This document shows positions 35,398 to 42,784 of a stretch of 64,000 nucleotides of DNA, piece by piece. The stretch's first letter is position 1; each line of letters starts with the position of its first letter. The notes beneath the pieces are model-generated. The model saw nothing but the letters and a program-made list of their open reading frames with translations. It was not told the origin of the DNA and did no database searches. The translations under genes and the position numbers were made by a program. This stretch comes from Streptomyces sp. NBC_00273 (GTDB lineage Bacteria; Actinomycetota; Actinomycetes; Streptomycetales; Streptomycetaceae). The stretch is taken from NCBI RefSeq assembly GCF_036178145.1, contig NZ_CP108067.1, positions 6,957,501 to 7,021,500 on the forward strand, written 5' to 3'.

Positions 35398-36639
35398 ATG
35401 TCCAGCGAGTTCTTCATTCCGGACCCGGAGGGTCACGTTCCCAACGCCGAGGGCTACTTCGGTGACTTCGGCGGCAAGTTCATCCCGGAGGCGCTCGTCG
35501 CCGCCGTGGACGAGGTCGCCGTCGAGTACGAGAAGGCCAAGGGCGACCCGTCCTTCGCGGCCGAGCTCAACGACCTCATGGTCAACTACACCGGCCGCCC
35601 GAGCGCCCTCACCGAGGTGCCCCGCTTCGCCGAGCACGCCGGCGGCGCCCGGATCTTCCTCAAGCGCGAGGACCTGAACCACACTGGCTCGCACAAGATC
35701 AACAACGTGCTGGGCCAGGCGCTCCTCACCAAGCGCATGGGCAAGACCCGCGTCATCGCCGAGACCGGCGCCGGGCAGCACGGCGTGGCCACCGCCACCG
35801 CCTGCGCGCTCTTCGGCCTCGACTGCACCATCTACATGGGCGAGATCGACACCCAGCGCCAGGCCCTCAACGTCGCCCGCATGCGCATGCTGGGCGCCGA
35901 GGTCATCGCCGTGAAGTCCGGTTCCCGGACGCTCAAGGACGCGATCAACGAGGCGTTCCGCGACTGGGTCGCCAACGTGGACCGGACCCACTACCTCTTC
36001 GGCACGGTCGCCGGCCCCCACCCCTTCCCGGCCATGGTCCGCGACTTCCACCGGGTCATCGGCGTCGAGGCCCGCCGCCAGATCCTGGAGCGCGCCGGCC
36101 GCCTGCCGGACGCCGTCGCGGCCTGCGTCGGCGGCGGCTCCAACGCCATCGGCCTCTTCCACGCCTTCATCCCGGACGCCGACGTCCGCCTGGTCGGCTT
36201 CGAGCCCGCCGGGCACGGCGTCGAGACCGGCGAGCACGCGGCGACGCTGACCGCCGGCGAGCCCGGGATCCTGCACGGCTCCCGCTCCTACGTCCTCCAG
36301 GACGAGGAGGGCCAGATCACCGAGCCGTACTCCATCTCGGCCGGCCTGGACTACCCGGGCATCGGCCCCGAGCACTCCTACCTCAAGGACTCCGGCCGCG
36401 GCGAGTACCGCGCGGTCACCGACGACGCGGCGATGCAGGCCCTGCGCCTGCTCTCGCGCACCGAGGGGATCATCCCGGCGATCGAGTCGGCGCACGCCCT
36501 CGCGGGCGCCCTCGACCTGGGCAAGGAGCTGGGCAAGGACGGCCTGCTGGTCGTCAACCTGTCCGGTCGCGGCGACAAGGACATGGACACGGCGGCCCGC
36601 TACTTCGGGCTGTACGACGGCGAGGGGGAGAACAAGTGA
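35398..36639 (+). CDS. trpB: Tryptophan synthase beta subunit
   Basis: The 413-residue PLP enzyme condenses indole with serine. [15 protein letters not shown] holds the PLP-binding Lys, [15 protein letters not shown] and [11 protein letters not shown] bind the cofactor phosphate, and [11 protein letters not shown] is the conserved N-terminus. The ATG follows GGAG. The stop overlaps trpA by four bases, coupling synthesis of the two subunits of the alpha2-beta2 complex. Confidence 0.97.
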   Translation: MSSEFFIPDPEGHVPNAEGYFGDFGGKFIPEALVAAVDEVAVEYEKAKGDPSFAAELNDLMVNYTGRPSALTEVPRFAEHAGGARIFLKREDLNHTGSHKINNVLGQALLTKRMGKTRVIAETGAGQHGVATATACALFGLDCTIYMGEIDTQRQALNVARMRMLGAEVIAVKSGSRTLKDAINEAFRDWVANVDRTHYLFGTVAGPHPFPAMVRDFHRVIGVEARRQILERAGRLPDAVAACVGGGSNAIGLFHAFIPDADVRLVGFEPAGHGVETGEHAATLTAGEPGILHGSRSYVLQDEEGQITEPYSISAGLDYPGIGPEHSYLKDSGRGEYRAVTDDAAMQALRLLSRTEGIIPAIESAHALAGALDLGKELGKDGLLVVNLSGRGDKDMDTAARYFGLYDGEGENK

Positions 36640-37451
36640 GCACCGGAAACCTCCAGCTGCTGAGCGACACCCTCGCCAAGGCGAAGTCCGAGGACCGCGC
36701 GGCCCTCGTCGCCTACCTGCCGGCGGGCTTCCCGACGGTCGACGGCGCCATCGAGGCGGTCAAGGCCGTCATCGAGGGCGGGGCGGACGTGGTCGAGATC
36801 GGCCTCCCGCACAGCGACCCGGTGCTGGACGGCGCGATCATCCAGACCGCCGACGACATCGCCCTGCGCGGGGGCGTCAAGATCGCCGACGTGATCCGCA
36901 CGGTCCGCGAGGCGCACGAGGCGACCGGGGCCCCGGTCCTGGTGATGACCTACTGGAACCCCATCGACCGCTACGGCGTCGAGCGGTTCACTGCCGAGCT
37001 GGCAGCGGCGGGCGGTGCCGGCTGCATCCTGCCCGACCTGCCGGTGCAGGAGTCCGCACTGTGGCGCGAGCACGCGGACAAGCACGGTCTGGCGACCGTC
37101 TTCGTCGTGGCTCCCAGCAGCAAGGACGCCCGCCTGGCCACCATCACGGCGGCCGGCTCCGGCTTCGTCTACGCAGCCTCCCTCATGGGAGTCACCGGCA
37201 CCCGCGAGTCCGTCGGCAACCAGGCCCAGGACCTGGTCCGGCGCACCCGCGCCACCACCGAGCTCCCGGTCTGCGTGGGGCTCGGCGTCTCCAACGCCGT
37301 ACAGGCCAAGGAGGTCGCGGGCTTCGCCGACGGCGTGATCGTCGGCTCGGCCTTCGTGAAGCTGCTCCTGGACGCGCCGGACCTGCCGGCCGGACTGGAC
37401 GCCGTACGGGCGCTCGCCGGCGAGCTCGCGGAAGGCGTGCGCCGGAGCTGA
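36636..37451 (+). CDS. trpA: Tryptophan synthase alpha subunit
   Basis: The 271-residue barrel subunit cleaves indole-3-glycerol phosphate and channels indole to Trp[16 protein letters not shown] carries the catalytic Glu and Asp. [11 protein letters not shown] is the loop region, and [15 protein letters not shown] with VIVGSAFV binds phosphate. GTG start overlaps the trpB stop. A perfect hairpin downstream ends the trp transcript. Confidence 0.96.
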   Translation: MSTGNLQLLSDTLAKAKSEDRAALVAYLPAGFPTVDGAIEAVKAVIEGGADVVEIGLPHSDPVLDGAIIQTADDIALRGGVKIADVIRTVREAHEATGAPVLVMTYWNPIDRYGVERFTAELAAAGGAGCILPDLPVQESALWREHADKHGLATVFVVAPSSKDARLATITAAGSGFVYAASLMGVTGTRESVGNQAQDLVRRTRATTELPVCVGLGVSNAVQAKEVAGFADGVIVGSAFVKLLLDAPDLPAGLDAVRALAGELAEGVRRS

Positions 37452-37487
37452 CGCGCGTTCGATGACGGCCACGGACGTCTGATCGGG

Positions 37488-37516
37488 CCCCAGCCAACGC
37501 TGGGAGGTGCCCCCAG
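37488..37516. repeat. Streptomyces-type intergenic hairpin element
   Basis: CCCAGC CAAC GCTGGG followed by AGGTGCCCCCAG is a hairpin-plus-tail pattern that I recognise as common in Streptomyces intergenic DNA. It lies between trpA and the next gene. Confidence 0.5.
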
Positions 37517-37540
37517 TAGTCCGATCGGGTGGAAGTGCGG

Positions 37541-37568
37541 GCAGGGAGGCACGCGAGTGCCTCCCTGC
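37541..37568. terminator. Hairpin terminator after trpA
   Basis: GCAGGGAGGCA and TGCCTCCCTGC are perfect complements around a 6-base loop, 89 bases after the trpA stop and just before the next start. Confidence 0.7.
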
Positions 37569-37583
37569 CTCGTTTGGCGGAAC

Positions 37584-38600
37584 GTGAGCGAGAAGAACGA
37601 CGGTGCGAACCGCGATGCGACGAAACGATCGGCCAGGGAACGACTCCTCGTGGAGCGCGAGCGGCAGAAGACCCGGGACAAGCGCCGGCGGACCCTCGTC
37701 GTGGCGGCGGCGGTGGTCGGCGTCCTCGGCCTGGCGACCGTCGTCGGCGTGATCGCCGCCAACACCGGCAAGGACGGCTCCGCCAAGGCGGGCCCGGTGG
37801 TCGCCCCCTCCGGCGCCACCGGGAAGGACGCCCTCGCCATCCAGGCGGGCAAGCCCGAGGCGAAGTCCTCCCTCACCGTGTGGGAGGACTTCCGCTGCCC
37901 CTCCTGCAAGTTCTTCGAGGACAACTACCGCGACGTCATCCACGACCTGGAGGCCAAGGGGCTGCTCAAGGTCGACTACCACCTGGTGACGCTCATCGAC
38001 CGGAGGATGGGCGGCAGCGGCTCGCTGAAGGCGGCCAACGCGGCCGCCTGCGCGCAGGACGCCGGCAAGTTCACCGAGTACCACGACCTCCTCTTCCAGA
38101 ACCAGCCGCAGGAGATCGACGACGCCTTCGGCAAGAACGCCAAGCTGCTGGAACTGGCGGGCAAGGTCGACGGGCTGGACACCCCCGAGTTCCGCTCGTG
38201 CGTCGAGGACGGCACGCACAACAGCTGGGTGGCCAAGTCGGACGCCGCCTTCACCACCGGACAGTTCCGGGGCACCCCGACCGTGCTGCTCAACGGCAAG
38301 GACATCCTGTCCGACCAGGCCAACCAGGTGACCCCGCAGAAGCTGAAGGAACAGGTGGAAGCCGCAGCCAAGGGCTCGGGGGGCGCGGCCGCCGGAGCCG
38401 GCGCCGGGGCGGGGGCCGGGAAGGCCTCACCGTCGAGCAGCGCGACCCCCGGATCCGGGGCGAAGACCGGGGCCAAGGCATCGCCGTCGGCCTCGCGTAC
38501 GGGATCGGGTACGGGATCGGGCGGGTCGTCCGACGGGTCTTCGAACCGGTCCACCGGCGGGACCTCCAACGGCTCCTCCAGCGGGTCCCCGCAGGACTGA
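37584..38600 (+). CDS. Second membrane-anchored DsbA-like protein
   Basis: The 338-residue protein has a basic cytoplasmic N-terminus, one membrane helix (about residues 38-58) and an extracytoplasmic thioredoxin-fold domain with CPSC at residues 105-108 and the cis-Pro loop RGTPTVLLNG. The C-terminal 85 residues are a low-complexity Gly/Ser/Ala/Thr tail, probably a flexible wall-spanning or linker segment. GTG 37584 (VSEKNDG) was preferred to the upstream ATG, which lies in the terminator. It precedes lgt, another exported-protein processing gene. Confidence 0.88.
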   Translation: MSEKNDGANRDATKRSARERLLVERERQKTRDKRRRTLVVAAAVVGVLGLATVVGVIAANTGKDGSAKAGPVVAPSGATGKDALAIQAGKPEAKSSLTVWEDFRCPSCKFFEDNYRDVIHDLEAKGLLKVDYHLVTLIDRRMGGSGSLKAANAAACAQDAGKFTEYHDLLFQNQPQEIDDAFGKNAKLLELAGKVDGLDTPEFRSCVEDGTHNSWVAKSDAAFTTGQFRGTPTVLLNGKDILSDQANQVTPQKLKEQVEAAAKGSGGAAAGAGAGAGAGKASPSSSATPGSGAKTGAKASPSASRTGSGTGSGGSSDGSSNRSTGGTSNGSSSGSPQD

Positions 38601-38634
38601 CCGCGGCCCGTTCCAGGTCTGGATTTGGTTTCGT

Positions 38635-38671
38635 CTTGCCGGGCGGGTTGCGGTGCGCACCGCCCGGCAAG
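38635..38671. terminator. Hairpin between the DsbA-like gene and lgt
   Basis: CTTGCCGGGCGG and CCGCCCGGCAAG are perfect complements separated by 13 bases. It ends at the position of the candidate lgt promoter box TAGCGT. Confidence 0.6.
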
Positions 38672-38688
38672 GTAGCGTCATGTCTGCC

Positions 38689-39657
38689 ATGGACCTTGCT
38701 TACATCCCCAGTCCGTCGACCGGCGTGATCCATCTCGGACCGATCCCGCTCCGCGGCTACGCGTTCTGCATCATCATCGGCGTCTTCGTCGCCGTCTGGC
38801 TCGGCAACAAGCGATGGATCGCGCGCGGCGGAAAGCCGGGCACGGTCGCGGACATCGCCGTGTGGGCCGTGCCCTTCGGCCTGGTCGGTGGGCGCCTCTA
38901 CCACGTGATCACCGACTACCAGCTCTACTTCGGCGCGGGCCGCAACTGGGTCGACGCCTTCAAGATCTGGGAAGGCGGACTCGGCATCTGGGGCGCCATC
39001 GCGCTCGGCGCGGTGGGCGCCTGGATCGGCTGTCGCCTGCGCGGGATCCCGCTGCCGGCCTGGGCCGACGCCCTGGCCCCCGGCATCGCGCTGGCCCAGG
39101 CCTGCGGACGCTGGGGCAACTGGTTCAACCAGGAGCTGTACGGCCGGGCCACCGACCTCCCGTGGGCCGTGGAGATCAGCGCGGGCCCGAACCGGGACGC
39201 CGGGACCTACCACCCGACCTTCCTGTACGAGTCGCTGTGGTGCATCGGCGTCGCGCTGCTGGTCCTGTGGGCCGACCGCCGCTTCACGCTCGGCCACGGA
39301 CGGGCCTTCGCCCTGTACGTCGCCGCGTACTGCGTCGGCCGCGGCTGGATCGAGTACATGCGCGTCGACGAGGCGCACCACATCCTGGGCGTCCGGCTGA
39401 ACGTCTGGACCTCGATCGTCGTCTTCGTCCTCGCGGTCGTCTACCTGGTGCTGTCGGCGAAGCTGCGGCCGGGCCGCGAGTCGGTCGTCGAGCCGGACAC
39501 CTCCGGCGGCAAGGACGGCGACGCCGCGGCTCCGGCCGACGCGGACGCCGCCGAGCCCACCAAGGCCGTGGCACCCGTCCTCACGAAGGACGCTCCCGCC
39601 GAGGCCGGGGCCGAGGCCAAGGCCGAGGCCAAGGCCCCGGAGGCGGGCAAGCGCTGA
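38689..39657 (+). CDS. lgt: Prolipoprotein diacylglyceryl transferase
   Basis: The 322-residue membrane enzyme attaches diacylglycerol to the lipobox Cys of prolipoproteins. The signature GRWGNWFNQELYG is present, along with IPLRGYAF near the N-terminus and seven predicted membrane helices. An Ala/Glu/Lys-rich C-terminal tail of about 55 residues extends beyond the catalytic region, as often in actinobacteria. I chose ATG 38689 (MDLAYIPSP); ATG 38680 adds three residues. Confidence 0.95.
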   Translation: MDLAYIPSPSTGVIHLGPIPLRGYAFCIIIGVFVAVWLGNKRWIARGGKPGTVADIAVWAVPFGLVGGRLYHVITDYQLYFGAGRNWVDAFKIWEGGLGIWGAIALGAVGAWIGCRLRGIPLPAWADALAPGIALAQACGRWGNWFNQELYGRATDLPWAVEISAGPNRDAGTYHPTFLYESLWCIGVALLVLWADRRFTLGHGRAFALYVAAYCVGRGWIEYMRVDEAHHILGVRLNVWTSIVVFVLAVVYLVLSAKLRPGRESVVEPDTSGGKDGDAAAPADADAAEPTKAVAPVLTKDAPAEAGAEAKAEAKAPEAGKR

Positions 39658-39670
39658 CCTGACCGGTCCA

Positions 39671-39707
39671 CGAAGGGGGTGCCGCCCACACCGCGGCACC
39701 CCCTTCG
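39671..39707. terminator. 15-bp perfect hairpin terminator after lgt
   Basis: CGAAGGGGGTGCCGC pairs perfectly with GCGGCACCCCCTTCG around an 7-base loop, starting 14 bases after the lgt stop. Confidence 0.8.
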
Positions 39708-39750
39708 CGTTCCCCGAGCCGGGCCGAATGCAGCCCTGTCGGCATCCCGT

Positions 39751-39800
39751 CCAGCCCCGCCGGCGTTTGAGGCGCGGGGGTTGGGGCGGAGCCCCGGGAC
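39751..39800. repeat. Inverted copy of the dispersed GC-rich element
   Basis: CAGCCCCGCCGGCGTTTGAG followed by GCGCGGGGGTTGGGGCGGA is the reverse orientation of the module seen at 1852, 3722 and 20765. It lies between the convergent lgt and CitE-like genes. Confidence 0.7.
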
Positions 39801-39870
39801 ACGGCGCCGCGCGCGGTATCGGCGGGTGCCGCGCGGGGCACGGGCGCAGCCCGGGAGGCGGCGGGCGGGG

Positions 39871-40686
39871 TCAGCGGGCGGCCTCGCGCGCGGCGAGCGC
39901 AAGGGTGCGGTGCGCCGCCGCCACGACCGCCGGATCCACGAACCGGCCGTCCGGCAGGGCCAGCGCCCCCGGGGCGGCGCGGGCCGCGCTCAGCACTTCC
40001 ACGGCGGCGTCGACCTCCCCGGGCTCCGGGAGGTAGGCCCGCTCGATCACCGGGAGCTGGCGCGGATGGATCGCCGCCCGGCCGAGGAAGCCCAGGGAGC
40101 GCCCGCGGGCGCACGAGACCGCCAGCGACTCCAGGTCCCGGATGTCCGGGAACACCGACTGCGCCGGGGGCGCGAGCCCCGCGGCCCGGGCCGCGACCAC
40201 CACCCGGGAGCGGCACCAGTCCAGGCCCGGCTCCGCGCTGACGGCCAGATCGGCCCGCAGGTCCGCCTCGCCGAGGGAGAGCCCGCGCAGGGCGGGGTGC
40301 GCGCGGGCGATCTCGTACGCGCGCTCCACCCCCACGGCCGATTCGAGCAGGGCGTACAGGCTCACCCCGCCGGTGCGGTCGGCGACGGCCGTGATCTGCC
40401 CGGGGGCGCTGATCTTGGGCAGCCGCAGCCCCGCGAGGCCGTGCAGCCCGCCCAGCGCACTCAGGTCGGCACCGCCCCAGGGGGAGTCCAGGGCGTTGAC
40501 GCGGACGTGGACGGGGAGCGGGGGCCGCTCGGCGAGCAGCTCGGCGGTCGCGGCGCGGGCGTACTCCTTGCGCGAGGCCGGTACCGCGTCCTCCAGGTCG
40601 ACGATGACGGCGTCCGCCCCGCAGGCGAGGGCCTTGGCGACCACCTCCGGGCGGTCGCCGGGCGCGTACAGCCAGGTCAGGATCAC
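39871..40686 (-). CDS. CitE/HpcH-family CoA ester lyase
   Basis: The 271-residue protein has the CitE-like barrel: TWLYAPGDRPEVVAKALACG, VIVDLEDAVP, VHVRVNALDS, LLESAVGVERAYEI and FLGRAAIHPRQLPVI. These enzymes cleave or form beta-hydroxyacyl-CoA thioesters such as malyl- or citramalyl-CoA. The GTG start overlaps the stop of the CoA-transferase gene, so both likely act on one acyl-CoA. It is the last gene of the ADP-ribosylglycohydrolase operon. The substrate is not predictable. Confidence 0.85.
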   Translation of the reverse strand: MILTWLYAPGDRPEVVAKALACGADAVIVDLEDAVPASRKEYARAATAELLAERPPLPVHVRVNALDSPWGGADLSALGGLHGLAGLRLPKISAPGQITAVADRTGGVSLYALLESAVGVERAYEIARAHPALRGLSLGEADLRADLAVSAEPGLDWCRSRVVVAARAAGLAPPAQSVFPDIRDLESLAVSCARGRSLGFLGRAAIHPRQLPVIERAYLPEPGEVDAAVEVLSAARAAPGALALPDGRFVDPAVVAAAHRTLALAAREAAR

Positions 40687-41876
40687 AGGGCTCCCTCGGT
40701 CCGCAGTGCGGTGATCTCGGCCTCGGTCAGTCCGAGCTCGGTCAGGACCTCGTCGGTGTCCGCGCCGTGCGGGCGGCCCGCCCAGCGGATCCCGCCGGGG
40801 GTCTCGGAGAGCCGGAAGAGGACGTTCTGCATGCGGAGCGGGCCCAGCTCCGGGTCCTCGACCTCGGTGACCGTGTCCAGGGCCGCGAACTGCGGGTCGG
40901 CCATCACGTCCCGCACGTCGTAGACCTGGGCGACGGCCGCCTCGGCGTCCTCGAACGCGGCGACCACCTCCTCGGCCTTGTGCCGGGCGATCCAGCCGCC
41001 GACGGCGTCGTCGAGCACGTCCGCGTGCCGGGCCCGCCCGGCGCCGGTCGCGAACCAGGGCTCGGCGATCAGCTCGGGCCGGCCCACCAGCCGCACGACC
41101 CGCTCGGCGATGGACTGCGCGGAGGCGGAGACCGCCAGCCACCGCCCGTCGGCACTGCGGTAGGTGTTGCGGGGGGCGTTGTTCGCGGAACGGTTGCCGG
41201 TGCGCGGCTGGACGTAGCCGAGCTGGTCGTACCAGAGGGGGTGCGGGCCGAGCACCGTGAGGATCGGCTCGACGATCGCCAGGTCCACGACCTGACCGTA
41301 CCCGGTGCGCTCCCGCCCGGCGAGGGCGGTCATCACGGCGTACGCGCAGGTCAGCGCGGCGATCGAGTCGGCGAGTCCGAAGGGCGGCAGGGTCGGCGGC
41401 CCGTCCGGATCCCCGGTGATCGCGGCGAAGCCGCTCATCGCCTCGGCGAGCGTTCCGAAGCCAGGACGGTGGGCGTACGGGCCGTGCTGGCCGAAGGCCG
41501 TGACGCGCGCCAGGACCAGGCGCGGGTTGGCTGCGGACAGCTCGGGCCAGCCCAGCCCCCACTTCTCCAAGGTGCCGGGGCGGAAGTTCTCGATGACCAC
41601 GTCGGCGGTGGCGGCGAGGCGCAGCAGGGTGTCCCGGCCGCCCGGGGTGGACAGGTCGAGGGTCATCGTCCGCTTGTTCCGGCCGAGGAGCTTCCACCAC
41701 AGGCCGATCCCGTTCTTGGCGGGGCCGTGGCCGCGCGAGGGGTCGGGGCGTCCGGGGTGCTCGACCTTGACGACCTCGGCGCCGAAGTCGCCGAGCAGGG
41801 TGGCGGTCAGCGGCCCGGCGAAGAGGGTGGCCAGGTCGAGCACGCGGAGCCCCGCCAGCGGCCCGGTGGTGGTCAC
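40683..41876 (-). CDS. Class III (CaiB/BaiF) CoA-transferase
   Basis: The 397-residue protein begins LAGLRVLDLATLFAGPLTATLLGDFGAEVVKVEHP, the standard family III CoA-transferase opening, followed by DVVIENFRPGTLEKWGL and the C-terminal domain around RMQNVLFRLSETPGGI. It would move CoA between a donor and an organic acid. Four-base overlaps with the ribokinase gene before and the CitE-like gene after point to a shared pathway. The acid is unknown. Confidence 0.88.
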   Translation of the reverse strand: MTTTGPLAGLRVLDLATLFAGPLTATLLGDFGAEVVKVEHPGRPDPSRGHGPAKNGIGLWWKLLGRNKRTMTLDLSTPGGRDTLLRLAATADVVIENFRPGTLEKWGLGWPELSAANPRLVLARVTAFGQHGPYAHRPGFGTLAEAMSGFAAITGDPDGPPTLPPFGLADSIAALTCAYAVMTALAGRERTGYGQVVDLAIVEPILTVLGPHPLWYDQLGYVQPRTGNRSANNAPRNTYRSADGRWLAVSASAQSIAERVVRLVGRPELIAEPWFATGAGRARHADVLDDAVGGWIARHKAEEVVAAFEDAEAAVAQVYDVRDVMADPQFAALDTVTEVEDPELGPLRMQNVLFRLSETPGGIRWAGRPHGADTDEVLTELGLTEAEITALRTEGAL

Positions 41877-42784
41877 GAGGCGGCTCCGCGCTGCGCCGCG
41901 GCGAAGGCGTCGGTCTCGGCGCGGGTCGGCATCGAGTCCTGGGCTCCCGGGCGCTGGACGGAGAGCGCGGCCGCCGCCGAAGCCCAGCGCAGGGCCTCGG
42001 GCATCGGCCGGCGCTCGCCCAGGGCCACGGCGAGGGCGCCGACGAAGGTGTCCCCGGCGGCGGTCGTGTCCATGGCCCGCACCCGGGGCGCGGGCACGGT
42101 CAGCGGCTCCCTGCCGCGGGCGGCGTACAGCGCCCCGGCCGCCCCGAGGGTGATCACCACCTCGGGCACCTCGGCCAGTAGGGCCTCGGCGGCCCGGAGC
42201 GGGTCGGTGAGGCCGGTGAGGGCGGCCGCCTCGTGCTCGTTCGGGACGAGGAGGTCGGTGGCGGCGAGCAGATCGGCGGGCAGCGACTGGGCGGGGGCCG
42301 GGGTGAGCACCGTACGGACGCCGTGCGCGCGGGCGGCGCGGGCCCCGGCGAGGACGGCGGAGAGGGGCAGTTCGAGCTGGAGGAGCAGGGATCCGGCGGC
42401 GGCGATCCGGGCCTCGTCCCCCGTCTCCAGGCCGGTGACGGCGGCGTTCGCACCGGGGACGACGACGATGCTGTTGCCGCCCTCGTCGTCCACCGTGATG
42501 TGGGCGGTGCCGCTGGCGCCCTCGACGGTGCGCAGGGCCGCGGTATCGACCCGGGCCGCGGTGAGCGCGGAGCGCAGCCGTACGCCGAACTCGTCGGCCC
42601 CGACCGCACCGATCATCACCACCTCCCCGCCGGAGCGGGCGGCGGCGACGGCCTGGTTGGCGCCCTTGCCGCCGGGGACCGTGCGGAAGGCCCGGCCGGT
42701 GACGGTCTCCCCGAGGCGGGGGGCCTTGGCGACGTAGGCGACGAGGTCCATGTTCGTACTGCCGAGCACGGCGATGGCCGTCAT
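41873..42784 (-). CDS. rbsK: Ribokinase (PfkB family)
   Basis: The 303-residue kinase shows the ribokinase pattern: GSTNMDLVAYV at the N-terminus, PGGKGANQAVAAARSGG, LVPNEHEAAALTG, and the anion-hole/catalytic motif TTAAGDTFVGAL. It phosphorylates D-ribose or a similar sugar at the 5 position. Encoded directly after four ADP-ribosylglycohydrolase-family genes and overlapping the last by four bases, it could rescue ribose released by them. No ribose transporter is adjacent. Confidence 0.88.
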   Translation of the reverse strand: MTAIAVLGSTNMDLVAYVAKAPRLGETVTGRAFRTVPGGKGANQAVAAARSGGEVVMIGAVGADEFGVRLRSALTAARVDTAALRTVEGASGTAHITVDDEGGNSIVVVPGANAAVTGLETGDEARIAAAGSLLLQLELPLSAVLAGARAARAHGVRTVLTPAPAQSLPADLLAATDLLVPNEHEAAALTGLTDPLRAAEALLAEVPEVVITLGAAGALYAARGREPLTVPAPRVRAMDTTAAGDTFVGALAVALGERRPMPEALRWASAAAALSVQRPGAQDSMPTRAETDAFAAAQRGAAS

